Shown: positions 29,850-38,486, counted from the first letter of the stretch. The stretch: 57,362 nt of DNA from Bacteroidota bacterium (GCA_027621355.1 JAQCBZ010000008.1:1-57362), one strand, 5' to 3'. A program made the numbers and translations. Notes: generated by a model from the sequence alone, not told the origin.

Positions 29850-30581
29850 TTAATCCTCCTCTTTATCACGCCCGAGGTCGACCTCTTCCTCCTCTTTTTG
29901 GGTCACATCTTCCTCCTCATCAGACAAGTCTACTTCCTCAGGGATTTCGTCGTCCACGGGTTCGTCATCATCGTCATCATCCTCAGGCGGAGCAACGACC
30001 TTTGGTTTTGGCTTGGCATAATCGACTCCAGCTTTACGGAGAATCTCAGCCACATCGTCTTCATCATTCTCTATGGCAAGCGAAAGTGCCGTCTCATCAT
30101 CCCTGTTTTTGAGCTTTGGATTGGCGCCATGAGCAATCAAACATTCCACCACATCCTGCCGTCCATCCCGAGCAGCCATCATGAGCGCTGTGAATCCCCA
30201 TGGAAGTTGCCCATTGACATCCACTCCCTGTTGGATACACCATTCGACCACATGAAGATGGCCCTCTCGAGCAGCCATCACCAACGCGAGCAACCCTGGA
30301 ACAGCCCCTGCTTTGTGTAGTTTTTGAATCATAGCGAGGTTCCCATGCTCTGCAGCACGATTGAGCGCGGTCCCTCCAGTTTTTGTCGCAAGGGTTGGAT
30401 CTGCCTTTTTGGCTAGCAATTCCTCAACGATCGCATCGTGGTTATGTTGGGCCGCTAAGATTAACGCGGTCGATCCATTTGGAAGGGTCGCGTTGATATC
30501 TTGTCCTTTTTTTAGATGTGATTTGACGTCCTCTAGATTCCCTTGAATAATTGCGTCAAAAAATGCTGTGCTTTGTTCCAT
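29850..30581 (-). CDS. Ankyrin-repeat protein with highly acidic C-terminal tail
   Basis: 243 residues. About five to six ankyrin repeats fill residues ~1-185 (NGSTALILAAQHNHDAIVEELL; GTALNRAAEHGNLAMIQKL; GFTALMMAARDGRQDVVECLI). A proline-rich linker is followed by ~45 residues that are mostly Asp and Glu (DDDDDDEP, DEEEDVTQKEEEE). No signal peptide, so it is probably cytosolic. Ankyrin arrays bind proteins; the tail could mimic nucleic acid or bind basic partners, but that is a guess. Confidence 0.88.
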   Translation of the reverse strand: MEQSTAFFDAIIQGNLEDVKSHLKKGQDINATLPNGSTALILAAQHNHDAIVEELLAKKADPTLATKTGGTALNRAAEHGNLAMIQKLHKAGAVPGLLALVMAAREGHLHVVEWCIQQGVDVNGQLPWGFTALMMAARDGRQDVVECLIAHGANPKLKNRDDETALSLAIENDEDDVAEILRKAGVDYAKPKPKVVAPPEDDDDDDEPVDDEIPEEVDLSDEEEDVTQKEEEEVDLGRDKEED

Positions 30582-30670
30582 CGTGGTGTTTCGGGGCTTT
30601 CTTGATGGCTAAATCTACATGGTTTATTGGATTTGTACCACAGTTAATTTTGAGAGTTGCCAAGATTCTA

Positions 30671-31735
30671 TCATGCCTCTGCACCCTCTGCATGTAGAGC
30701 GGCGAGGTCTTTTCCTAAACTGAATTCATAGCCAGAAATAGCCGTTTTTCCTGGTTGTTGAAGGGTAACAATTTCCACAACGCTTTGTTCTGCGCAGCCC
30801 AAAAATAATCGCTTGTCCCAAATATAAAATGAGCCTGACTGAACTCCTGCAGTCACCCCTGACTCTGCCCTATGCTCATCTCTTGCTTGCATCCCAATCT
30901 CAGCTCCGTGCACATCCCCTTTTACTTCATGAGTAAAGGATTGCAGTTCTCGTAATTCAAGGAGCCTGGTTCGTAGAATTTTTACTTTTTCCCCTTCGAG
31001 TTTTATCCATGCTCCAGGGGTGGGTGTCATGGCTCGGGCTTGATTGTGGACTTGAGCTGCTGTCTCATGAAGCCTCAACCACCCGTCTGCAGAAAATACC
31101 TTGGGCGCGGGAGTGGCCAAGCGTTCATCTTGGGTGATAGGATGAATTTCTTCTCGATTCCAAGCAGGAAGTGTTTCTATGAGTAGTTTAGCCCCAACAG
31201 TTTGGAGACGCTCATATACATCGCCTGTTGTATCGTTCGGGTGAATGGGTGAGGTTTGTTGGGCTAAGATTTGACCCGCATCCATCGCTTGATTTAGAAC
31301 AAATAATGTGCATCCCGTCTGCTTCTCCCCATTCAAGACCGCATGGTGAATCGGCGCAGCTCCACGATAAGCAGGGAGAAGCGATGCATGAATATTCACA
31401 GCGCCCAATCTCGTCGCGTCCAAAATGGCTTTGGGTAATAATCTAAAGGCCACCACCACGGATACGTCTGCATTTAACGACGTAAGGGTCTCACAAAAAG
31501 CTGGATCCTTGACATCCTCTACATCGAGTGTAGGTAATCCAAGCTCGATCGCTTTTTTCTTTACTGCAGTAGGCTCTGGGTCTCCTCCTCGTGATCGCCG
31601 TTTGTCCGGGGGCGTGCACACCAAACATACATCGAACCCTTCTCGAACCAATGCTTCTAGGGAAGGCACCGCAAACTCCGGGGAGCCCATGAAGATCACC
31701 CGCAAGGCAGTGGTTGATGGATGCTCAGTCGTCAT
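30671..31735 (-). CDS. fmt: Methionyl-tRNA formyltransferase
   Basis: 354 residues, about 40 longer than E. coli Fmt because of an insertion in the C-terminal tRNA-binding domain (around residues 270-300, with KGDVHGAEIG and DEHRAESG). It formylates initiator Met-tRNA. Motifs: FMGSPEFAVPSLEAL, VNIHASLLPAYRGAAPI with the catalytic His, and DTTGDVYERL. def is immediately upstream on the same strand, the usual def-fmt pair. Confidence 0.95.
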   Translation of the reverse strand: MTTEHPSTTALRVIFMGSPEFAVPSLEALVREGFDVCLVCTPPDKRRSRGGDPEPTAVKKKAIELGLPTLDVEDVKDPAFCETLTSLNADVSVVVAFRLLPKAILDATRLGAVNIHASLLPAYRGAAPIHHAVLNGEKQTGCTLFVLNQAMDAGQILAQQTSPIHPNDTTGDVYERLQTVGAKLLIETLPAWNREEIHPITQDERLATPAPKVFSADGWLRLHETAAQVHNQARAMTPTPGAWIKLEGEKVKILRTRLLELRELQSFTHEVKGDVHGAEIGMQARDEHRAESGVTAGVQSGSFYIWDKRLFLGCAEQSVVEIVTLQQPGKTAISGYEFSLGKDLAALHAEGAEA

Positions 31736-31747
31736 GCTCGGTGGTGG

Positions 31748-32317
31748 TTATCGGGTCGTTTTAGGAGCGACTTCATAACCAGCATCCACTTCATTGGCGT
31801 CGATAGACTCCAGCTTTGCTTTATGAAGTGTACGTTTAAAGGCAGATATACGGTCAATGAACAAGATCCCTTCTAGGTGATCAAACTCGTGCAAGAAAAC
31901 ACGCGCGGTCCACCCTCTCAGGGTCATCTCGTGGGTCTCAAACGCCTCATTTTGGAAACGGACGGTCACTTCACTCGCTCTACTGACTTGATCTCGCAGA
32001 TCTGGAAGGCTAAGACAACCTTCTTCAAACGTGACCAAATCGTCCGATTCTGACATAATCTCAGGATTGAGTATCACCCGACGTCCAATGGGTGTGGATG
32101 CAGAGGGATCCTCTTCGTCAAGGCCATCAGCATCGATCACAAAAAGTCGAATCGAATGGCCCACTTGTGGAGCTGCCAACCCCAAGCCTTTGGCATTATC
32201 CATGGTCTCAAACATGTCAGAAATGAAGCCCTCAAGATTGGGGATATCCTTTGTAACCGGTTTAGCCACCTGTTTCAATACAGGATCATTATATGTCACA
32301 ATAGGGAGCACAGCCAT
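31748..32317 (-). CDS. def: Peptide deformylase
   Basis: 189 residues. Removes the N-formyl group from new proteins. All three motifs are intact: GLGLAAPQVG (residues 44-53), EEGCLSLPD with metal ligand Cys101, and HEFDHLEG with His143, Glu144 and His147. Normal length. It lies 12 bases before fmt and downstream of ruvX, in a minus-strand housekeeping operon. Confidence 0.97.
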   Translation of the reverse strand: MAVLPIVTYNDPVLKQVAKPVTKDIPNLEGFISDMFETMDNAKGLGLAAPQVGHSIRLFVIDADGLDEEDPSASTPIGRRVILNPEIMSESDDLVTFEEGCLSLPDLRDQVSRASEVTVRFQNEAFETHEMTLRGWTARVFLHEFDHLEGILFIDRISAFKRTLHKAKLESIDANEVDAGYEVAPKTTR

Positions 32318-32339
32318 AGATTAACAGAAATTAAACGTT

Positions 32340-32771
32340 CTAACCTTGTTCTTTTAAATACCGTTGCAAGATAACGGCTGCTGCGGTAGAATCCACAGCC
32401 TCCTTCTGAGCTCGCTTCCCCTTGGGTATGCCAGACTCGACCATCCATTGCATCGCTTCTTGGGAAGATCCAAATTCATCCTGATGATAGATAGGAATAG
32501 ACGGAAACGTCTTTTTTAGCCATGCGTCAAATGCAATGACCTCATGCATTGAGCTTGATGGTGATCCATCGGCTTGAAGTGGCCAACCCAACACAAATCC
32601 AGCAATACCTGGAGGCGGCTCCTCCGCGACCTTTTCACGGAGTTTCGCTTTCAATCCCTGTTGAGAATAGGTGCCTACGACCGATGGAATCATCTGCATT
32701 CGATCTGTCCAAGCTAATCCACAGCGCTTTGTTCCTATATCGAGACCTAAGAGTCGCCCTTTATCCGTCAA
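32340..32771 (-). CDS. ruvX: Holliday junction resolvase-like RuvX/YqgF
   Basis: 143 residues starting at TTG (no ATG fits before the first strand). RNase H-like fold: LLGLDIGTKRCGLAWTD with the first catalytic Asp, GFVLGWPLQADGSPS, YHQDEFGSSQEA and DSTAAAVILQRYL with the last Asp. Family members process 16S rRNA precursor ends or act as nucleases. Its start is 5 bases after the stop of the HU-like gene. Confidence 0.92.
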   Translation of the reverse strand: MTDKGRLLGLDIGTKRCGLAWTDRMQMIPSVVGTYSQQGLKAKLREKVAEEPPPGIAGFVLGWPLQADGSPSSSMHEVIAFDAWLKKTFPSIPIYHQDEFGSSQEAMQWMVESGIPKGKRAQKEAVDSTAAAVILQRYLKEQG

Positions 32772-32776
32772 TCCAA

Positions 32777-33082
32777 TCAGTCCAGTGGCTGGCGCAAAAA
32801 GTCTTTAAGCTTTTTGCTCGGCTTAAAATGTGTTTTTCGATGACTTGGTACGTAGATGATCTCGTTCGTCTTTGGATTTCTTGCCTTTGGCTTTGCCTTT
32901 GTTTCTTTGACTTCAAAAACCCCAAAGTCTCTCAATTCAATCCTACATTCAGGGCTTGCCATCAGCATGGTACCTCGAATTGAGTCAATCACAGCATCAA
33001 CATACGGCTCTGCTTGATTCAAAGGCACCTGCATCGTCTCTGAGACCCTACGTACAAGGTCTTTTTTTGTATAAGTAATCAT
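32777..33082 (-). CDS. HU/IHF family DNA-binding protein
   Basis: 101 residues from the ATG at 33082 (MITYTKKDLVRRV), preferred over an upstream start because it matches the family N-terminus. The bacterial histone-like fold is clear: helix pair KKDLVRRVSETMQVPLNQAEPYVDAV, RIELRDFGVFEVKE, and the DNA-binding arm RNPKTNEIIYVPSHRKTHFKPSKKLKD. It could be an HU homodimer subunit or IHF-like. First gene of the HU-ruvX-def-fmt group. Confidence 0.93.
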   Translation of the reverse strand: MITYTKKDLVRRVSETMQVPLNQAEPYVDAVIDSIRGTMLMASPECRIELRDFGVFEVKETKAKPKARNPKTNEIIYVPSHRKTHFKPSKKLKDFLRQPLD

Positions 33083-33172
33083 AACTCCATCCCAATTAAT
33101 CAGTTTTCCCAAACTGTTTCTCCACTTCTAATATACAAAAGATGGGATACGACGCCAGTGTAGAGGGTACTT

Positions 33173-35413
33173 TTACTCAAAGCGGTGCGCGGTTCGAATC
33201 CCTTCCACACGTTTGAGCTTCTCCATGATTTGACCTAAATGGCTCAAATCAGCTACATAAAGTGTTACAATTCCCTCAAACATCCCGCTGTCACTACTCA
33301 CATTAATACTCTTCATATTGGTTTTGAGAGATTTAGAAAGCACGTCAGTGAGATCATTGATGAGACCCACTCGATCCTCTCCCACGAGTTTAATGGCAGC
33401 CAAGAATTGCATGTCTGGCGTTCGAGCCCACGATGCTTCTAGGATTCTTTCGCCATCAGAATTCATCAAATGAATGGCATTTTTACACGACGTGCGGTGG
33501 ATTTTGACATCCCCAGTACGACTAATAAATCCCATTACTTCATCTCCAGGAATGGGATTGCAACAGTGAGCAAAATGGTACTTGACGTGGTTTAGACCTC
33601 CATCAATCAATAAGGATTGCTCATTGATCCCTTTTTTGGCCTCTTGATTGAACTTTTGGCCCACCTCTTCAAGGGTTGGCGTTAAGATTGACTCAAGCTC
33701 TTTTTGCTCCTCCTCTTTTTCTAAACGCCCTTTACTTTTGAAGTCTTTAACAGCCCGATACAGCTTGCCGATGTCGTACTTATCTGCACCAATCTCATAG
33801 AACATCACCAGCAAGCTATCAAATCCCAGCTGATGGGAGACTTTCATGAACTCTTGATCAGATAACTCGATGCTACTTCTCTTCGCACGTTTTTCCCATG
33901 CTTCACGACCTCTATCTGAGACTTCGCGCTGACGTTGACGCACAAATTGTCGAATCCGAGCCTTGGCCTTATGAGTCACGACATCCTCAATCCAATCAGG
34001 ATTCACATTCACTTTTGGACCCGTGACAATATCTACTTGATCTCCAATTTTAAGTTTCTGACGCAATGGCACAAGCTTACCATTCACCTTGGCCGCCATC
34101 GCACGCTCTCCTACTTCTGAGTGAATCTCAAAGGCAAAATCAATGCAGGAAGCACCTCTTGGAAGGGTTTTAAGATCACCTTTGGGGGTAAAGACATAGA
34201 TTTCGTCTTGGTAGAGGTTGAGTTGGAAATCTTTCACAAACTCCGTAGCCGCTTCGGGCCTTGGGGTATCAAGCACCTCGCGCACCCAACTCACAAATTG
34301 TTCTAGCGTTTGAGATCCAGCATGCCCCCCTTCCTTGTACTTCCAATGTGCTGCGAGTCCACGCTCAGCAATCTCATCCATTCGACGGGTGCGAATCTGA
34401 ACTTCTACACGTTGCCCCGATTTGGTAATCACGGTAGTATGAAGTGATTGATACCCATTGGCCTTGGGGACGGAAATAAAATCACGAAATCTTTTCGGAA
34501 TTGGTGTATACCAGTCCGTAATCATGGAATACACCCTCCAACAATCCTCTTTGGTGTGTGGGTCTTCCAGAATAATCCGAATGGCAAAGAGATCGTAAAT
34601 CTCCTCAAAAGGCTTTTGCTGCCTCTGCATTTTGCGATAAATCGAGTAGATATGCTTCGGACGCCCCTTGATTTCAAAGGTTAATCCATGGTCACGAAGC
34701 TCGTCTTCGATAGGTTCCATGAACTCAGCAATGAAGGCCTCACGCGCGGCTTTCTTTTCGCGAAGCTTTCGAGCTACAAAATTGTAGGAATTAGGATCGA
34801 GTAATTTGAAGCAGAGATCCTCAAATTCATTTTTGATTTGATATAGACCAAAACGGTGGGCCAGAGGGGCATACAAATCAAGTGTCTCAGAAGCGATTTT
34901 CATCTGCTTCTCTCTTGGCAAATATTGCAAGGTTCGGATATTGTGGAGCCTATCCGCAAACTTGATCAGCACCACACGAATATCATCGGCCATAGACAGA
35001 ATCAACTTCATGAAGGTCTCGGCCTGCTTGGATTGCCTGTTTTTGAATACTCCTTCAATTTTGGTGACGCCATCAATCAAATTGGCAACCGTTTCACCAA
35101 AGACACCTCGGACATCGACCAACGTCACGTCGGTATCCTCCACCGTATCATGAATGAGTGCAGCAACCACCGATTCCCCATCTATGGAGAGTTCACTTGC
35201 CACGATCTTGGCAACTTCCAACGGATGAAGATAGTAAGGCTCACCTGAGGCCCTTGTAACACCTTTATGAGATTGACATGCCAGCGCAAATGCATCTCGA
35301 ATCATCGCTTCATCGACATACTCCAAGTGGGTATGACATACCTTGAGAAGGTCGTCTAGATGACCCTTTTGCTGCTTGTCCAACTCAAAGATCGCGACAT
35401 CTTGGCGTGTCAT
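33173..35413 (-). CDS. spoT: Bifunctional (p)ppGpp synthetase/hydrolase (RelA/SpoT)
   Basis: 746 residues. Controls the stringent-response alarmone. N-terminal HD hydrolase with His63 (YLHPLEVA) and HDTVED at 88-93, and KFADRLHNIRTL; synthetase domain with YDLFAIRI and RFRDFISVPKANGYQSLHT; TGS domain (YVFTPKGDLKTLPRGASCIDFAFEIH); then a zinc-finger-like CCNPIPGDEVMGF stretch and a C-terminal ACT domain. Both catalytic halves look intact, so a Rel/SpoT-type dual enzyme is expected. It is followed by an outer-membrane protein gene upstream in the same direction. Confidence 0.96.
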   Translation of the reverse strand: MTRQDVAIFELDKQQKGHLDDLLKVCHTHLEYVDEAMIRDAFALACQSHKGVTRASGEPYYLHPLEVAKIVASELSIDGESVVAALIHDTVEDTDVTLVDVRGVFGETVANLIDGVTKIEGVFKNRQSKQAETFMKLILSMADDIRVVLIKFADRLHNIRTLQYLPREKQMKIASETLDLYAPLAHRFGLYQIKNEFEDLCFKLLDPNSYNFVARKLREKKAAREAFIAEFMEPIEDELRDHGLTFEIKGRPKHIYSIYRKMQRQQKPFEEIYDLFAIRIILEDPHTKEDCWRVYSMITDWYTPIPKRFRDFISVPKANGYQSLHTTVITKSGQRVEVQIRTRRMDEIAERGLAAHWKYKEGGHAGSQTLEQFVSWVREVLDTPRPEAATEFVKDFQLNLYQDEIYVFTPKGDLKTLPRGASCIDFAFEIHSEVGERAMAAKVNGKLVPLRQKLKIGDQVDIVTGPKVNVNPDWIEDVVTHKAKARIRQFVRQRQREVSDRGREAWEKRAKRSSIELSDQEFMKVSHQLGFDSLLVMFYEIGADKYDIGKLYRAVKDFKSKGRLEKEEEQKELESILTPTLEEVGQKFNQEAKKGINEQSLLIDGGLNHVKYHFAHCCNPIPGDEVMGFISRTGDVKIHRTSCKNAIHLMNSDGERILEASWARTPDMQFLAAIKLVGEDRVGLINDLTDVLSKSLKTNMKSINVSSDSGMFEGIVTLYVADLSHLGQIMEKLKRVEGIRTAHRFE

Positions 35414-35422
35414 GAAGAGGGG

Positions 35423-36040
35423 TTAGAATTGAAGTTTGAGACCCAATGAGATACGACCATTTTGACTGTAATTAATCTCCTCTTCGGTCAAAAAGGTTGA
35501 AAAACGATATTCTACGAATGGCTTGAGCACAGGAATCGGCGAAATCTCGGTACCAATGAAGATGTTCCCATAAAAACCGTTGTCAGAGAGGGATTGCTTA
35601 AAATTTGACGGGACGGATAGGGATGGGGGAATAGCATAATCTATTTTGTAAGACTCATTACCCAAACCCACACCAGCGTAAGGCTTGACGATCCCTAGGT
35701 TGACGCCCATCAACACAGCCAGCCCAAAATCATAGGAATCGACTTGAGACAAAAGTTGCTCCGTTTCGCTGAGTGCCAGTTGATCTAGCACGGCTTGGTC
35801 TCGAACAGAGATTTCATCAGCAAACACGCTGAGGTGCAGTCTTGTCTTGAGAGAAATCATAGGAAAACGCTTCAAAAAACCATTCTCAATCATCACCATA
35901 TAGCCTGTTTTTGGCTCTTCATCGCGCAATTCATACCCACCTCCAATGGCAAATTGTGCCTTGGATTGTGCAGGAAAGAACAATCCCACAAGCATGAGGC
36001 ATCCCAAGATGGTTCCAAGGGTTGATATTCGTCGATTCAT
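35423..36040 (-). CDS. Small outer-membrane beta-barrel protein
   Basis: 205 residues. Signal peptide (TLGTILGCLMLVGLFFPAQSKAQ) followed by alternating beta strands (FAIGGGYELRDEE, DFGLAVLMGVNLGIVKPYAGVGLGNE, PFVEYRFSTF) and a terminal aromatic strand ending LGLKLQF. This fits an 8-stranded OmpA/OmpW-like barrel. No specific family is recognised. The stop is 9 bases from the relA/spoT start, so the two may be co-transcribed. Confidence 0.75.
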   Translation of the reverse strand: MNRRISTLGTILGCLMLVGLFFPAQSKAQFAIGGGYELRDEEPKTGYMVMIENGFLKRFPMISLKTRLHLSVFADEISVRDQAVLDQLALSETEQLLSQVDSYDFGLAVLMGVNLGIVKPYAGVGLGNESYKIDYAIPPSLSVPSNFKQSLSDNGFYGNIFIGTEISPIPVLKPFVEYRFSTFLTEEEINYSQNGRISLGLKLQF

Positions 36041-36074
36041 GGTGGTATACTTTATGATTACTAGTTGTTGAAAA

Positions 36075-36653
36075 ATGGCTAAAAAGTCAGCAAAAGAAAA
36101 GATGACACATCAAACTAGCCCAGCGAAGGTACCATTATTTGAGTCCTCTGAGATGGCAAGTCTATCAAAAACAGAGATGTTTGAGGCATTGGTCACTCGA
36201 GTAACCGATCTTGGCTTTACGTTGATTGGAGAAGATCGGCACCGCCCCTGGGGAGGTTTTTTGCTAGTAGATGAATCACAAGCGCGTTCCTTTGCAGAAA
36301 GCTGGTTCCCAGAATTGGACACTCACCACTTGGAAGGGTATGCAAAACTGAGCCCTAAGTTTCTGTTGGTTGAGCCGCATGCAATGTTATCGTGGCAATA
36401 TCACCGTCGTCGGTCAGAGATATGGAGGCTTATTGCAGGTGAAGCCTCGTTGATTCGGAGTCTCACCGACACCATGAATCCACCACACGCCTTGGAACTC
36501 GGTGAAATAGTCGAATTAGCGTGTGGAGAGCGTCATCGCCTTGTCGGTGCTTCGCAATGGGGTATCGTCGCAGAGATTTGGAAGCATGAGGAGGCGCAAC
36601 ACCCAAGTGATGAAGATGACATTATCCGTGTTGAAGATGCCTATGGAAGGTAG
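36075..36653 (+). CDS. Stand-alone cupin resembling mannose-6-phosphate isomerase type II C-domain
   Basis: 192 residues. After a Lys/Ser-rich N-terminus, a segment RPWGGFLLVDESQ and a cupin core (LLVEPHAMLSWQYHRRRSEIWRLIAGEASL ... GERHRLVGASQWGIVAEIWKHEE) match the C-terminal isomerase domain of bifunctional GMP/M6P-isomerase proteins, where (Q/H)xHxxRxExW is the metal motif; here it reads QYHRRRSEIW. The pyrophosphorylase half is absent. A sugar-phosphate isomerase or sugar-binding role is possible. Convergent with the GntR gene, 9 bases apart. Confidence 0.8.
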   Translation: MAKKSAKEKMTHQTSPAKVPLFESSEMASLSKTEMFEALVTRVTDLGFTLIGEDRHRPWGGFLLVDESQARSFAESWFPELDTHHLEGYAKLSPKFLLVEPHAMLSWQYHRRRSEIWRLIAGEASLIRSLTDTMNPPHALELGEIVELACGERHRLVGASQWGIVAEIWKHEEAQHPSDEDDIIRVEDAYGR

Positions 36654-36662
36654 GCTCTGAGA

Positions 36663-37502
36663 TTATCTCTTGTGAAACACTGGGACAATCTCACGTATGG
36701 GCGTTTCGTCAAAGGGTTGAGGAGTTTCCTGGCCGTTATGCTCTATTCTATCTAGCCTCATTTCATAGGCAAACGCGTCGCTTTTGTAATATCGCCGTTG
36801 ATAGAATATGGGTTTGTTACCCACGGTGTAGGCAATCCGGTGCAAGAGAAGCAAAGCATCCCCCTCTTTTGTATCTAGATAGTGTGCGAGGTCTTTTGTC
36901 GCTGTCGTGGCAGTGATTTGGTAACAACCACGCATCACAGGAATCTCATAGTCATTTTCAAGTATCGAAAAAATGGTGCGGTTGCCCAGATCTACCGATT
37001 CAATGAGTTGGCCATAGGCAAATGGAAGCCAAGTTTCATCCATTGCTAGAGGCGTATCATCTCCAAGTCTTTGCCGATCCAATTGAAAGACCTTTTGTCC
37101 TTCTGTCACCCCGAGCTGCTCCGCAACTGAAGCACTTGCATCCACAACACCCATGGATAAAACGACCGACTTTGCTTCCATTCCAGCACGATGCATATCC
37201 TCCATAAAATCGGTCAATCGTACCAGGGGTTGACGCGTTTTACCCTTCCCTACAAATGAACCCAAACCTTGGCATCTGTAGATCAAACGGTTGGATTCCA
37301 GTGTTTGTAAAGCTCGTCGAACCGTCACTCGACTCACATTAAACATCTCACTAAGTTGAAATTCGGACGGCAATTTTTGATCTGATTCGTAGACACCTTC
37401 ATCAATCTTGGTTTCGATCCAATGGCTGATTTGTTCATGAAGGGGTAAACCCGGTTTGAGCGCAGAAAGATTGACGGTAACGCTTTCTTTTTTAGAATTC
37501 AT
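36663..37502 (-). CDS. GntR-family transcriptional regulator (HutC/UTRA subfamily)
   Basis: 279 residues. N-terminal winged helix (KLPSEFQLSEMFNVSRVTVRRALQTLE, then LGSFVGKG) and a C-terminal UTRA ligand domain (SASVAEQLGVTEGQKVFQLDRQRLGDDTPLAMDETWLP; KPIFYQRRYYKSDAFAYE). UTRA regulators usually respond to small carbon or nitrogen metabolites. It is divergent from the sulfur genes starting at 37910, and the 407-base gap holds two palindromic sites that share the ACTTGT/ACAAGT half-site, so it is the natural candidate regulator of both itself and that operon. Confidence 0.93.
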   Translation of the reverse strand: MNSKKESVTVNLSALKPGLPLHEQISHWIETKIDEGVYESDQKLPSEFQLSEMFNVSRVTVRRALQTLESNRLIYRCQGLGSFVGKGKTRQPLVRLTDFMEDMHRAGMEAKSVVLSMGVVDASASVAEQLGVTEGQKVFQLDRQRLGDDTPLAMDETWLPFAYGQLIESVDLGNRTIFSILENDYEIPVMRGCYQITATTATKDLAHYLDTKEGDALLLLHRIAYTVGNKPIFYQRRYYKSDAFAYEMRLDRIEHNGQETPQPFDETPIREIVPVFHKR

Positions 37503-37594
37503 TTGTTTCTAGCAAGTTAGAAGGGATTCTCGTGGCTTGACCTGTAGCAAAAAAAGATTAGTTTATGAGTAGAGTATAATGTCTAAGACATGTA

Positions 37595-37606
37595 AACACA
37601 AGTGTT
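37595..37606. promoter_or_regulatory. Short palindrome AACACAAGTGTT, possible GntR operator
   Basis: Five-base arms AACAC/GTGTT separated by two bases, 93 bases upstream of the GntR start. It contains the half-site ACAAGT also seen in the palindrome at 37809-37826. An operator role for the divergent GntR/UTRA protein is inferred from shape, shared half-site and position. Confidence 0.35.
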
Positions 37607-37612
37607 AAAATA

Positions 37613-37735
37613 ATGTCGGGAATGGATTATCAAGAAGTAGCCATCATTCCCTTTCAACCAGGCTCGACAACGATGGGATATGTATATGGTCAAGAAACAT
37701 GGAATCCCCTTCTTGTATTGGAATTTGATGATTAA
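37613..37735 (+). CDS. Possible 40-residue small protein
   Basis: An ATG-to-TAA frame of 40 codons plus stop, too short for normal gene finders. It begins [17 protein letters not shown] and ends with acidic residues (LEFDD). Composition is protein-like, with alternating hydrophobic residues and no rare-codon run, but there is no clear ribosome-binding site and no family recognised. It lies inside the GntR/sulfur-operon gap. It may be a leader or small protein, or simply a chance frame. Confidence 0.3.
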   Translation: MSGMDYQEVAIIPFQPGSTTMGYVYGQETWNPLLVLEFDD

Positions 37736-37808
37736 AGGGAATCCATAAACATATTGGTATACAGGTAGGTCAGGTTCTAAGCAACACGATTAGAGCTTGA
37801 CTTGATGT

Positions 37809-37826
37809 TACTTGTATTAACAAGTA
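37809..37826. promoter_or_regulatory. Palindromic operator candidate TACTTGTATTAACAAGTA
   Basis: Perfect 7-base arms (TACTTGT/ACAAGTA) around a 4-base centre, abutting the -35 hexamer of the sulfur-operon promoter. Size and shape fit a GntR/HutC-type dimer site; the nearest regulator gene is the divergent GntR/UTRA gene. The palindrome is seen directly; binding is inferred. Confidence 0.55.
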
Positions 37827-37855
37827 TTGACATTAAGAAATGAGAGTCGTATACT
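37827..37855 (+). promoter_or_regulatory. Near-consensus sigma-70 promoter of the sulfur operon
   Basis: TTGACA at 37827-37832 and TATACT at 37850-37855 with 17 bases between, 54 bases before the ATG at 37910. This is the best promoter match seen in the window. The palindrome just upstream would allow a regulator to contact or block RNA polymerase at -35. Confidence 0.65.
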
Positions 37856-37909
37856 ACCCTTCGAAATGAAAACGTCATTCATCACGCAAGGACAAATCAT
37901 CGCAACTTC

Positions 37910-38470
37910 ATGGATATTTTAACACAACCGTGGCCCTGGTACATTGCCGGGCCCATCATTGGTTTAATGGTTCCCATTATGCTTCTGATCTCAGGGAGAC
38001 AGTTTGGCTTCTCAGAGAATCTTCGTCACATATGTGCGTCTTGTAACGTCGCCAATGTGGACTTTTTCAATTATGATTGGAAGGCAAAAGGGGCTTGGAA
38101 TTTGATGTTCTCTGTGGGTGTCATCCTAGGTGGATTCATCGGTGGAGTGCTATTTGCAAACCCAAACGCGATAGAACTGTCTTCTGGGGCCATTGAAAAA
38201 CTTCAAGAGTATGGACTTACCAACTTCGATGGATTTGTCCCCGTCGAGCTCTTTACGTGGGGAGCCCTGCAGAGCAATCCAAGCTTGTGGGCTGTTTTAG
38301 GAGTGGGTGGCTTTTTGGTTGGCTTCGGGACACGCTATGCTGGAGGGTGCACCTCAGGACATGCCATCTCAGGGCTTTCGAACCTACAGCTGGCTTCACT
38401 GATCGCAGTCATCGGCTTTTTTATAGGGGGTCTATTGATGACGTACCTGATTCTTCCCAACATACTTTAA
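37910..38470 (+). CDS. YeeE/YedE family sulfur-compound transport protein, first half
   Basis: 186 residues with about four to five membrane helices. The family signature GTRYAGGCTSGHAISG contains Cys147, the residue thought to relay thiosulfate or other sulfur species in YeeE-type transporters; Cys42 and Cys45 (CASC) lie in the first loop. Together with the next gene it forms a split transporter (PmpA/PmpB-like). Gene order with an MBL-rhodanese protein and a sulfate permease supports sulfur uptake or export. Confidence 0.88.
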   Translation: MDILTQPWPWYIAGPIIGLMVPIMLLISGRQFGFSENLRHICASCNVANVDFFNYDWKAKGAWNLMFSVGVILGGFIGGVLFANPNAIELSSGAIEKLQEYGLTNFDGFVPVELFTWGALQSNPSLWAVLGVGGFLVGFGTRYAGGCTSGHAISGLSNLQLASLIAVIGFFIGGLLMTYLILPNIL

Positions 38471-38486
38471 TTAGAGGACGAAACAC

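Larger units (their letters stand above)
37503..37909. other. 407-base divergent intergenic region with palindromes and promoter
   Basis: Between the GntR gene (-) and the first YeeE/YedE gene (+). It contains a short palindrome near the GntR end (37595-37606), a possible 40-codon ORF (37613-37735), a 7-base-arm palindrome (37809-37826) and an almost consensus promoter (37827-37855). No RNA gene or repeat family was recognised in the rest. Confidence 0.6.

Noticed and set aside
34856-35248. 130-codon plus-strand frame inside relA/spoT
   Set aside because: Antisense to the HD domain coding region; no family features.
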